A stretch of 64,000 nucleotides of DNA from the NCBI GenBank assembly GCA_902572395.1, contig CACGFX010000001.1:61326-125325 (forward strand). The letters run 5' to 3'. Every line of letters starts with the position of its first letter. The stretch's first letter is position 1. A program made the translations under genes and the position numbers. Positions 53,939-64,000 of this stretch are shown here, piece by piece. The notes beneath the pieces are model-generated. The model was not told the origin of the DNA. It made no database searches and was given only the letters and a program-made list of their open reading frames with translations. Source of the DNA: an uncultured Synechococcaceae cyanobacterium (lineage in GTDB: Bacteria > Cyanobacteriota > Cyanobacteriia > PCC-6307 > Cyanobiaceae).

Positions 53939-55741
53939 ATGCGCGTGACAACCTCATTTCCTCTGGGGACACTTCGTGACACACCTTCTGAAGCTGAGAT
54001 CATTTCACATCAATTACTTTTAAAAGCTGGTTATATCCGCAGAGTTAACAGCGGTATTTATGCATACATGCCAATAATGCTTAGAGTTATTGAAAAAATA
54101 TCCGCAATAATTGAGAGAGAACTTAATAGTATTGGCTGCACAAAACTACTATTACCCCAATTGCACCCCGCAGATTTATGGAGAAAAAGTGAAAGGTGGG
54201 AAGGATATACTGCAGGAGAAGGAATAATGTTTAATCTCAAAGATAGACAAGGGAAAGAATTTGGTTTAGCTCCAACTCACGAAGAGGTGATCACTAGTAT
54301 TGCATCAGAGACAATCAACTCCTATAAGCAATTACCTCAATGTTTTTATCAAATTCAGACAAAATTTAGAGATGAAATAAGGCCAAGGTTTGGATTGATG
54401 AGAAGTAGAGAATTTATAATGAAAGATGGTTATTCTTTTCATTCTTCAGAAAACGATCTGGCTTCTTTCTATGAAAAGGTGGGCAAAGCCTATGAAAATA
54501 TTTTTAAATCTTGTGGACTGCAGACAGTAGGGGTTGAAGCTGATAGTGGAGCAATTGGCGGTGCTTCATCTAAAGAATTCATGGTCACTGCTGATGCTGG
54601 GGAAGATTCCATTTTGTTTACTCAAAGTGGCTCTTATGCTGCAAATATTGAAAAAGCTGTTTCTCTACCCTCTCAACCTATTCCACTAAAAGATAATATT
54701 GCAGAGTGGTTGGAAACACCTCATCAGAAAACAATCCTAGAAGTTTGCAATAAGAATAATTTAGACCCTACTCAGATTATTAAAGTAGTAATATTCCTGG
54801 CACAGTTCGAAGGTGAATTTGAGGCTCCAATTCTTGCTTGCATAAGAGGCGATCAACACATTAATGAAGTAAAACTTTTTAACTTAATCAATAAAATTCA
54901 TAATTTCAATCTTATTAATCTTAAAAAGATTGAAGACAAAAATACTATCGAAAAAAATCTAGTTGATTTCCCCTTAGGTTTTATCGGGCCAGATTTAGAT
55001 AATAGTACTATTAAAGCTAGTTCTAATTGGGATAAAAAATGGATAAGAATAATTGACCCTTCTGCAAATCAGCTTTCAAAGTTCATAAGTGGTGGGAATA
55101 AAGTTAATTTCCATAAAGTTTTTCAAGAATTTTCTTTTACTTCGAAAGACTATCTAATTGGGGATATCAGGAATGCCAAAACAGGAGATAAAATAAGTAT
55201 TGATAATGATGAAGAACTTAAAGAAAAAAAAGGTATCGAAATTGGACATATTTTCCAATTAGGTCAAAAATATAGTGAAAAATTAAATGCAAAGTTCTCT
55301 GATAAGGATGGTAAGTTAAAAAATTTATGGATGGGTTGTTATGGAATAGGAGTGACAAGAATAGCTCAAGCCGCTATAGAACAGAATCATGATCAAAAGG
55401 GAATTTGTTGGCCTATCCAGATTGCTCCTTTTGAAGTTATTATTATCCCAACAAATCTAAAAGATCCTATTCAAAGTGATCTTACTGAGCAAATCTATAA
55501 CAACTTTTTAATTAATAAAATTGATGTCCTTCTTGATGATAGAAACGATAGAGCTGGAGTGAAATTTAAAGATGCGGAATTAATTGGTATTCCTTTTCAG
55601 ATAATTATTGGTAGAGATTCTATTAATAAAGAAGTAGAACTTTTATGCAGATCAAATAATACTAAGCTTAAAATTAGTACTGATAAATTGTTAGAAACAT
55701 TTATTTCCGAATCTGAAATAATGTACAATAAAAATTCTTGA
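53939..55741 (+). CDS. proS: Prolyl-tRNA synthetase
   Basis: LLKAGYIRRVNSGIYAYMPIMLRVIEKI, APTHEEVIT, RPRFGLMRSREFIMKDGYSFH, GCYGIGVTRI. Confidence 0.97.
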   Translation: MRVTTSFPLGTLRDTPSEAEIISHQLLLKAGYIRRVNSGIYAYMPIMLRVIEKISAIIERELNSIGCTKLLLPQLHPADLWRKSERWEGYTAGEGIMFNLKDRQGKEFGLAPTHEEVITSIASETINSYKQLPQCFYQIQTKFRDEIRPRFGLMRSREFIMKDGYSFHSSENDLASFYEKVGKAYENIFKSCGLQTVGVEADSGAIGGASSKEFMVTADAGEDSILFTQSGSYAANIEKAVSLPSQPIPLKDNIAEWLETPHQKTILEVCNKNNLDPTQIIKVVIFLAQFEGEFEAPILACIRGDQHINEVKLFNLINKIHNFNLINLKKIEDKNTIEKNLVDFPLGFIGPDLDNSTIKASSNWDKKWIRIIDPSANQLSKFISGGNKVNFHKVFQEFSFTSKDYLIGDIRNAKTGDKISIDNDEELKEKKGIEIGHIFQLGQKYSEKLNAKFSDKDGKLKNLWMGCYGIGVTRIAQAAIEQNHDQKGICWPIQIAPFEVIIIPTNLKDPIQSDLTEQIYNNFLINKIDVLLDDRNDRAGVKFKDAELIGIPFQIIIGRDSINKEVELLCRSNNTKLKISTDKLLETFISESEIMYNKNS

Positions 55742-55768
55742 GACTTATTTTTTTTTGGGAGCTAAGTT

Positions 55769-56206
55769 ATGTTATTGAAATGGACATCAAAATTATTTTT
55801 TAAGAATCTTACCAAAGCTATATCTTTTTCAATATCCTTAATTGTTGTTTTTACACTATTTAGTACCCCTGTCATAGCTGCAAAAACCGCTATGACAGGT
55901 GACTATACAAGAGATACAATTTCAGTAGTTAAAACATTACAAACAGCTGTTGATACTCCAAAAGATTCTCCAAATAAAGATGAAGTAAGAAGTGAAGCTC
56001 TTACACTCATAACTGACTATATTTCCAGATATAGAAATAGAGGGATGGTGAATAAAACACAATCATTTACCACAATGCAAACAGCATTAAATGCTATGGC
56101 AGGTCATTACAAAAACTTTGCAAGTAGACCTTTACCAGATAAACTTAAGGAGCGTTTAACCAAAGAATTTTCTCTTGCTGAAAAAATGGTTCTAAGAGAA
56201 AGTTGA
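55769..56206 (+). CDS. psb27: Photosystem II assembly protein Psb27
   Basis: TAMTGDYTRDTISVVKTLQTAVDTPKDSPNKDEVRSEALTLITDYISRYRNRGMV. Confidence 0.93.
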   Translation: MLLKWTSKLFFKNLTKAISFSISLIVVFTLFSTPVIAAKTAMTGDYTRDTISVVKTLQTAVDTPKDSPNKDEVRSEALTLITDYISRYRNRGMVNKTQSFTTMQTALNAMAGHYKNFASRPLPDKLKERLTKEFSLAEKMVLRES

Positions 56207-56227
56207 TACAATTCATTTACTTTTTAA

Positions 56228-57598
<1,371 letters not shown>

Positions 57599-57612
57599 TT
57601 CAGTACAAATTT

Positions 57613-58614
57613 ATGAAAGAATCCTTTAGACATTTTGAACACAAAAAAGTTGATCTCATTGGTCTGGGCAACGCAATAGTTGATATTATTGTAAATATTG
57701 AAGATGAGTTTCTTGAGATAAATAATCTGGATAAAGGATCAATGAATCTAATTAATTCTGATGAATCTCAGAGATTGTTAGAAAATTGTAAAGTGATCAA
57801 ACAAATTTCAGGTGGGTCCTCAGCAAATACCGTTGTTTCTTTAGCAGAATTAGGTAACCATGTACAGTTTATAGGAAGAGTGAAAAATGATCAATTTGGG
57901 AATTTCTTTTCTGCCGATATAAAAAAAAGTAAAACTATATTTAATACTCCACCAACTATTGAAGGTGCTCCAACAGCTCATTCAATTATTTTGGTTACAC
58001 CTGATGCACAAAGAACTATGTGCACTTACCTAGGAGCATCGGTAGAATTTGAACCAAAAGACATTGACTTTAATGTAATTAAGGAAAGTAAATACTTATA
58101 TTTAGAAGGATATTTATGGGACAGCGAATTAGCTAAAAAAGCTTTTATTAAAGCCGCCCAAATTGCAAAACAATCTAATACAAAAATAATCCTTTCTTTG
58201 TCTGATTCATTTTGTGTAGATAGACACCGAGAGAGTTTCTTGGGATTAATTGATAATTATGTAGATATAGTTTTTTGTAATGAATCCGAGGTGTTGAGTC
58301 TATTTAAAAAAGATAAATTAGCAAGCTGCAAAGAAGACCTCTCTTCACTCTGCGAATTAGCCGTAGTAACTTTAGGTAGAAACGGTTCTCTCATAGTTAA
58401 CAAAAATAATGTTGAAATAATTGAGTCAATAACGAAAGGCAAGATTATTGATACTACAGGAGCAGGAGATATTTATGCGGGAGGATTTATCCATGGATTA
58501 ATAAACAATTGTTCCCTCAAAAAATGCGGAGAGATAGCTTCAATTTGTGCGGGACAAATAATTACACAATTAGGATCTAGATCAGATATTGATCTTAAAG
58601 AGTTAATAAAATAG
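57613..58614 (+). CDS. PfkB family carbohydrate/adenosine kinase
   Basis: GGSSANTVVSLAELG, VTLGRNGSLI, DTTGAGDIYAGGFIHGL. Confidence 0.93.
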   Translation: MKESFRHFEHKKVDLIGLGNAIVDIIVNIEDEFLEINNLDKGSMNLINSDESQRLLENCKVIKQISGGSSANTVVSLAELGNHVQFIGRVKNDQFGNFFSADIKKSKTIFNTPPTIEGAPTAHSIILVTPDAQRTMCTYLGASVEFEPKDIDFNVIKESKYLYLEGYLWDSELAKKAFIKAAQIAKQSNTKIILSLSDSFCVDRHRESFLGLIDNYVDIVFCNESEVLSLFKKDKLASCKEDLSSLCELAVVTLGRNGSLIVNKNNVEIIESITKGKIIDTTGAGDIYAGGFIHGLINNCSLKKCGEIASICAGQIITQLGSRSDIDLKELIK

Positions 58615-58620
58615 ATTTAA

Positions 58621-58926
58621 TCAAATAGTCTTATTCAACCAATCATAATATTTCATCTCAGCATGGTATTTTTTGTAAATAATTTGAGGGACATCATATG
58701 TGGAATTTTTATTTACGAAATCAATTAAACAATCTTTAAATTCTAGTTTACTTTTTATTGTGATTTCAAACTCTTTAGTTTCTTCAATATCATCATCCCA
58801 CTTATAAATTGAAAAAATTTGCTTTATCGAAACACAAGCTGCAAGTTTATTTTGTATTAGTAATTTAGCCATTCGCAAAGCATATGCCTCACTTGATTCA
58901 GTTGTGATCATAACTAATACTTCCAT
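58621..58926 (-). CDS. cutA: Divalent-cation tolerance protein CutA
   Basis: VMITTESSEAYALRMAKLLIQNKLAACVSI; VPQIIYK. Confidence 0.93.
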   Translation of the reverse strand: MEVLVMITTESSEAYALRMAKLLIQNKLAACVSIKQIFSIYKWDDDIEETKEFEITIKSKLEFKDCLIDFVNKNSTYDVPQIIYKKYHAEMKYYDWLNKTI

Positions 58927-58939
58927 AATTAATTAAAAA

Positions 58940-59737
58940 TCAATATTTTTTAATTATGTGATTTATCACATTGTGATATTGATCAAAAGAGTAAGAATAA
59001 TCATTTTTAACTTTCGGCCTTCTAACCAAAAATAACTTCATTTTACTGCCAGAAACTATACTCTCCCAATTTTTCTGAGAATAACTTCCAGATTCTCTAC
59101 ATAGAACATAATCTATCTCCCAAAAATCACAAAGTTTTTTTTCTAAAATGCTTTTACCATCTTTACTCGGTTCAAGTATCGCTATGTTTGAATTTTTAAT
59201 ACATGATCCAAATGCTTTAGTTATACTCTCATAAGTTGGAAGTATCCTTGTAAATACATTTGCTTTACAATTCATATAATAATTAGCTGTATCATTAAGG
59301 AATCTTGATCCTATTGCCAGAAGAATATTCTTATTTTCTATATTAACTTTATTTATATCCTTTAAATCATCAATATAAAAAAAATTATTAGTGTTTTTTA
59401 TTAGAGATTTCCTCTCAAATAGTAAGAGAGGTATATTAATCTCCTTACAAGCATTATTAAGATTTTTAGAAATTATTACGGCAAACGAATGAGTAGCATC
59501 GACAACGCATGTGATTTTATTTTTATTTATGAAATTAATTATTTGATCTTTATTATTTAATTTACCCGTAATGATATGTAACTTTGGATTCTCAATATAA
59601 GCTTGCCCTGCTTTATACGTTAAAACACTTACAAAGACTGAATAATTAAGTTCAAGAAGCCTATTAGCTATTACAGGTCCATCCGAAGTTCCTGATAGGA
59701 TCCAAACATTTTTATAGCAATTTTCTTGATTCTGCAT
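58940..59737 (-). CDS. cobK: Precorrin-6A/cobalt-precorrin-6A reductase
   Basis: WILSGTSDGPVIANRLLE, VVDATHSFAVIISKNL, VLCRESGSY. Confidence 0.88.
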   Translation of the reverse strand: MQNQENCYKNVWILSGTSDGPVIANRLLELNYSVFVSVLTYKAGQAYIENPKLHIITGKLNNKDQIINFINKNKITCVVDATHSFAVIISKNLNNACKEINIPLLLFERKSLIKNTNNFFYIDDLKDINKVNIENKNILLAIGSRFLNDTANYYMNCKANVFTRILPTYESITKAFGSCIKNSNIAILEPSKDGKSILEKKLCDFWEIDYVLCRESGSYSQKNWESIVSGSKMKLFLVRRPKVKNDYSYSFDQYHNVINHIIKKY

Positions 59738-59765
59738 CAGTATGTCTTTAATTAAATAGTAAGTA

Positions 59766-60191
59766 ATGAATCATTGTTTAATTCAGGGGGTAGTTAATAG
59801 CGCTCCCCAAATGAGGTATACCAAAGAAAACCAAACTCCAATTGCAGAAATGATTGTTAATTTTAAAGGATTACGTAGTGAAGATCCAACCAGAGATCTC
59901 AAGATCATAGGATGGGGAAATATTGCCCAAGAAATGGTAGATGAACTAAAGGAAGGGCAAAATATTGTTATTGAGGGACGTCTAAAGATGAATTCTGTCA
60001 CGAGAAAAGACGGAACAAAAGAAAAGCAACCAGAACTAACAGCTTCAAAGATTCATCAAATATCGCCAGTTGATGTTTTCAATTCTGATAAAAAAGAAAA
60101 TAATGAGTCATTTGATAATAAAGAAACTACCAAAAAATCTAGTTGGGATAGTTCACCTTTAGTACCTGAAGTTGACGAGATACCTTTTTAA
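59766..60191 (+). CDS. ssb: Single-stranded DNA-binding protein
   Basis: MNHCLIQGVVNSAPQMRYTKENQTPIAEM; C-terminal acidic tail ending DEIPF. Confidence 0.93.
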   Translation: MNHCLIQGVVNSAPQMRYTKENQTPIAEMIVNFKGLRSEDPTRDLKIIGWGNIAQEMVDELKEGQNIVIEGRLKMNSVTRKDGTKEKQPELTASKIHQISPVDVFNSDKKENNESFDNKETTKKSSWDSSPLVPEVDEIPF

Positions 60192-60192
60192 A

Positions 60193-60375
60193 TCAAATAT
60201 CAACATTATTTTCTTGAACACTTATAATTAACTTGCTTATTTTTCTTTCAAGCGCGGCAAGTTCGCTTCTTATTTCTGACCATTTACCTTTATCAAGATT
60301 TTCTAGTAGCCATGCTCTATCTTGATCAAGTTTAAAAATTAAGTCTCCTTGATTTGCAGTATTAGGATCTTGCAT
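60193..60375 (-). CDS. Small conserved hypothetical protein
   Basis: 60 aa, charged helical; MQDPNTANQGDLIFKLDQDRAWLLENLDKGKWSEIRSELAALERKI. Confidence 0.6.
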   Translation of the reverse strand: MQDPNTANQGDLIFKLDQDRAWLLENLDKGKWSEIRSELAALERKISKLIISVQENNVDI

Positions 60376-60417
60376 AATACTTGTTAGCCCATTTAAAACT
60401 CATTCTACTAAATCAAA

Positions 60418-60948
60418 ATGAAGAAATACTTATCGCCTGGAAACTTAATCGTAACAGCTGGGGGTATATTAGCTTTTGTTGGAATGACTGCTTATTTTAC
60501 AGACTCAGTGAATTTAAGTGTACCTACTTTTTTTTATGGAGTACCTATTTTTCTAATTGGATTAGGCTTAAAGACTTCCGAAATACCTCCTGTAGAGTTA
60601 TTTGATAAGACAAATTTTGCAACAAATAAATTTAATAGACCTAAAGAATTAACTGCATTAGTTAAAGATGTTACGAGATGGAGGTATGGGATAAAAGCTC
60701 ATCTTGAATCGTCATTAGAATCTTTAAATTTGTGGGACGAGGATAATCCTCCTCAATTAAAAGAAATAGAAGAAATTACAAAGGAAGAAAAAAATGGCCT
60801 CAGAATGCGTTTCGAATTAAACGCTGTCCCTCTAGAAAAATGGATTGAAAAACAAGAAAGATTAAACAGGTTTTTCGTCAAAGGTCTTGAATCAGAATTT
60901 ATTATCGACGATAATAAAAAAGAATTTGATTTTATTCTCTTTTATTGA
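60418..60948 (+). CDS. DUF2854 family protein
   Basis: SPGNLIVTAGGILAFVGMTAYFTDSVNLSVPTFFYGVPIFLIGLGLK..PP. Confidence 0.85.
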   Translation: MKKYLSPGNLIVTAGGILAFVGMTAYFTDSVNLSVPTFFYGVPIFLIGLGLKTSEIPPVELFDKTNFATNKFNRPKELTALVKDVTRWRYGIKAHLESSLESLNLWDEDNPPQLKEIEEITKEEKNGLRMRFELNAVPLEKWIEKQERLNRFFVKGLESEFIIDDNKKEFDFILFY

Positions 60949-61012
60949 ATATAAGGATATATTTGTAAAAACCTAATTTCTCAATTCAATCAAGTTTTAA
61001 TGAATTTTAATA

Positions 61013-61864
61013 ATGAATGATTCTCAAAGAGTATCAATATTAAGCGAAGCACTTCCATATATACAAAGTTTCTCAGGTAGAAAAATTGTTATCAAGTATG
61101 GTGGTTCTGTTATGGAGAATGATAATTTAAAAAATGCTTTTTTTAGAGACATAGCACTTTTATCAACCGTTGGGGTTTGTCCGATAGTAATTCATGGAGG
61201 TGGACCAGAGATTAATAATTGGTTAAAGAAATTAGCAATATCTCCTAAATTCGAAAATGGATTAAGAATTACTGATCAAAAAACAATGGAAATTGTAGAG
61301 ATGGTTCTAATGGGTAGAGTTAACAAACAAATTGTAAAAGGCATTAACAAAACTGGATCCTTAGCTGTAGGGATATCGGGTCTTGATGGCAACTTAATTC
61401 AATCTAGAGAACTAGGAGATGGAAGCCATGGGTTAGTGGGAGAGGTTACAAAAATCAATCCTGAAATATTAGATCCTCTTATTTCTAAAGGATATATCCC
61501 AATTATTTCTAGCATTGGATCAACCTTGGAGGGTATTTCCCATAACATCAATGCCGATTTTGTTGCTGGAGAAATTGCTGCTGCAATAAATGCAGAAAAA
61601 CTTATTCTTCTTACTGATACTCAAGGGATTTTAAAAGAAAAAGATAACAAAAATAGTCTTGTTGAAAAAACTAATCTCAAAGAGGCAAGAGATTTTATTG
61701 ATAAAAAAATTGTAACTGAAGGTATGATTCCAAAGACAGAATGCTGTATTAGAGCTTTAGCCCAAGGAGTCAAAGCAGCTCACATAATTGATGGGAGAAT
61801 AGAACATTCATTACTTCTTGAGATTTTTACAAATTCCGGAATAGGTACAATGATAAACGCTTAA
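61013..61864 (+). CDS. argB: Acetylglutamate kinase
   Basis: [45 protein letters not shown]. Confidence 0.97.
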   Translation: MNDSQRVSILSEALPYIQSFSGRKIVIKYGGSVMENDNLKNAFFRDIALLSTVGVCPIVIHGGGPEINNWLKKLAISPKFENGLRITDQKTMEIVEMVLMGRVNKQIVKGINKTGSLAVGISGLDGNLIQSRELGDGSHGLVGEVTKINPEILDPLISKGYIPIISSIGSTLEGISHNINADFVAGEIAAAINAEKLILLTDTQGILKEKDNKNSLVEKTNLKEARDFIDKKIVTEGMIPKTECCIRALAQGVKAAHIIDGRIEHSLLLEIFTNSGIGTMINA

Positions 61865-61867
61865 CCC

Positions 61868-62977
61868 ATGAAAACTTATGAGCAAGTTTTAGAAACAGTA
61901 GAACTTGCTTTAGCTAAAGGTGAGTATCATTTTTGCATTGAATTTCTTTTGCCCATAATCGAATCATTTCCATTATCAAGCAAAGAGGGAGTAAATTTAA
62001 GAACAATCTTAATTACTGCTCTTTGTGGTATCAATAAAAAGGAGGAGGCTAAAAGGTTTTGTAAAGAACTTCTAAAATCTTACGATAATAAGACGAGAGA
62101 AAATGCAAAATATTTAATGGAAGTTATAGACTCTCCTGACATTAAAAAACCAGAAAATTGGAACTTAGAGTTTGAAAGCGACTCATCGCTCAGTAAAAAA
62201 TCTCTTAACTCACTGCGCAAAAAAAGAGAAGTATTGAAGAAAAAAAAATTTATTAATGTAACTGAGACACCAACTGGTGAGACAAAACCCTTTCAGAAAG
62301 GCTTTTCATTCCTCATTTTTTTAATATTATTATTATTAATTCCACTTTTAAGTGGCTGCGTTAAAATTCAGAATACCCTTGATCTTAGTGAACTTGACTC
62401 AATAACCAATAATTTAGTGATAGAGAGTAAATACATAAAGAAATTTCCTTGGCAATTAAAATTTGAAGAGAAGATGAAAGATATTTTTCCTGACGCAGAA
62501 ATTGAAAAAGACGAATCAACCTTTTCTTTGAAACATAAAAATCTCAATTTAGAAGATACAAAACAAGTTCTTAAAATCACTCAAAATATTGCTGGAGAGT
62601 TAGCAGGAGAATCAACAAATATAGAAATTAATACAACTCAAAAAAACTTCATTTTTTTTAAAAAATACTTTTATAGATTAGATTTGGATTTAAATTCTAT
62701 TCAAGGTATTGATAATTTAGAAATTATTTTCAAAATTATTCACCCTAATAAAGCTAACCTTACTGATAAAAATAATTCAAATTTAGAAATCACAAAAAAT
62801 CTAATAATTTGGAATTTAAATCAAGGTCAGATAAATAGTCTTGAATTTTCTTTCTGGAGCCTCAACAAACTTTTGATTGGGATATCTATTATTTTGATAA
62901 TTATAATATTGGCTTATTTATTAAGATTCTATAGATTTAAATTAGGTTCAGATTTACCTCAACTTCCATCAAAGTAA
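61868..62977 (+). CDS. DUF3153-like membrane protein
   Basis: Central TM ending in LLSGCVKIQNTL, C-terminal TM; N-terminal TPR-like segment. Confidence 0.7.
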   Translation: MKTYEQVLETVELALAKGEYHFCIEFLLPIIESFPLSSKEGVNLRTILITALCGINKKEEAKRFCKELLKSYDNKTRENAKYLMEVIDSPDIKKPENWNLEFESDSSLSKKSLNSLRKKREVLKKKKFINVTETPTGETKPFQKGFSFLIFLILLLLIPLLSGCVKIQNTLDLSELDSITNNLVIESKYIKKFPWQLKFEEKMKDIFPDAEIEKDESTFSLKHKNLNLEDTKQVLKITQNIAGELAGESTNIEINTTQKNFIFFKKYFYRLDLDLNSIQGIDNLEIIFKIIHPNKANLTDKNNSNLEITKNLIIWNLNQGQINSLEFSFWSLNKLLIGISIILIIIILAYLLRFYRFKLGSDLPQLPSK

Positions 62978-64000
62978 TTACAACTCTGCTGGATTAACAT
63001 CTATTGTTAAAAAAACATTTTTTGGAATAAGTTTCCATAATATTGATCTATCAGGTAAAGGTATCTTTGTTCCTTCAGGACCATGTATTAATATCTGCCA
63101 TCTAAATTTTTTACCGACTTTAGCAATTAAACTTGGAGCAGGACCAATTAATTTCCAGTTCATTTTCTCACAAAAATTGAGTAGATATTTTGCTAATTTT
63201 ATTGCAATTGACTCAGTTAATTCATAATTTTCACCTGATAATTTAAGAAGGCAAATCGTGCAAAATGGAAATAAATTAGCATCTTTTCTCAATGTCGAGT
63301 TTTCACTTAAGAATCTTTCATAATCTCTTTTCTGAAGATACGAAATTACCGGGTGGTTAGGTTTATACGTTTGAAAAATTACTTTTCCTTTTTTTTGAGC
63401 CCTGCCTGCCCTGCCAGCCAATTGCAAAAACAATTGTAATGATTTTTCTTCTGCCGAAATATCTGGGCGATGAAGCAACCCATCTGCTGCAATAACTACT
63501 GAAAGAGTAATATTGGGGATGTCAATCCCTTTTGCCAACATTTGAGTTCCCACAAGAATATCAGCATCGCCTTTAGAGAACTTTGAAAGAATATCTCTAT
63601 GACCATCTTTCCCTGAGGTTGTATCTCTATCAAAACGAAGGACTCGTAACTCAGGAAATTCTTCATTTAAAAACTCTATTACTCTTTGTGTACCTATTCC
63701 AAAAGGTTTAAAGGCAGTTGAATGACAATCTGGGCAACGATTGATCAATCTCGATTTATGATCACACCAATGACAGCTTAACCATTTTTTTCCTTGGGAA
63801 CCGAGATGCACTGATAAAGGAACGTCACAGTTAGGGCAATTTATTAAATATCCGCAATTTCTACAACTTAAAAAACCACTGTGCCCCCTCCTAGGGATCA
63901 AAATTATTGCCTGCTCTTTTTTTAAGCGTAGTTGAGGAAGCAATTGTAATAACTCATTGGAAAAAATTTTCATATTTCCTTTCTTAAACTCATCACGCAT
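62978..64000 (-). CDS. priA: Primosomal protein N' (PriA helicase), partial at right edge
   Basis: RRGHSGFLSCRNCGYLINCPNCDVPLSVH Cys motifs, GTQMLAKGIDIPNITLSVV, QLAGRAGRAQ; ORF open at the window end. Confidence 0.95.
   Translation of the reverse strand: MRDEFKKGNMKIFSNELLQLLPQLRLKKEQAIILIPRRGHSGFLSCRNCGYLINCPNCDVPLSVHLGSQGKKWLSCHWCDHKSRLINRCPDCHSTAFKPFGIGTQRVIEFLNEEFPELRVLRFDRDTTSGKDGHRDILSKFSKGDADILVGTQMLAKGIDIPNITLSVVIAADGLLHRPDISAEEKSLQLFLQLAGRAGRAQKKGKVIFQTYKPNHPVISYLQKRDYERFLSENSTLRKDANLFPFCTICLLKLSGENYELTESIAIKLAKYLLNFCEKMNWKLIGPAPSLIAKVGKKFRWQILIHGPEGTKIPLPDRSILWKLIPKNVFLTIDVNPAEL

Overview
The window is AT-rich and gene-dense. Its gene content and order fit the core genome of a marine picocyanobacterium of the high-light Prochlorococcus type; strain not assigned. 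Evidence: alpha-carboxysome locus (csoS1-cbbL-cbbS-csoS2-csoSCA-csoS4A-csoS4B, with csoS1D nearby), chlN/chlB/chlL plus light-dependent POR, psaM, psb27, ferrochelatase with a C-terminal LHC-like (CAB) segment, and the alkane genes aar/ado. Also present: dnaA, ftsI, purA, proS, pyrH, frr, hisG, ilvB, argB, accA, folE, trpF, tal, ppa, ssb, cutA and a partial priA at the right edge. I found no CRISPR array, rRNA, convincing tRNA, IS element or prophage; one full-length tyrosine recombinase sits among housekeeping genes. The best leads are: (1) stem-loops in each of the three spacers of csoS1-cbbL-cbbS-csoS2, the one between cbbS and csoS2 having intrinsic-terminator form (13-bp stem, 3-nt loop, 7-U tract); (2) a 14-bp direct repeat bracketing the csoS1/rdgB divergent region; (3) an FtsL-like small membrane protein overlapping ftsI; (4) a laccase-domain ORF whose conserved N-terminus has no ATG/GTG/TTG start; (5) an 11-bp perfect hairpin inside psb27; (6) repeated motifs upstream of chlL; (7) a psaM gene absent from the ORF track. 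All calls are by-eye reading of translations and sequence; no searches were run.
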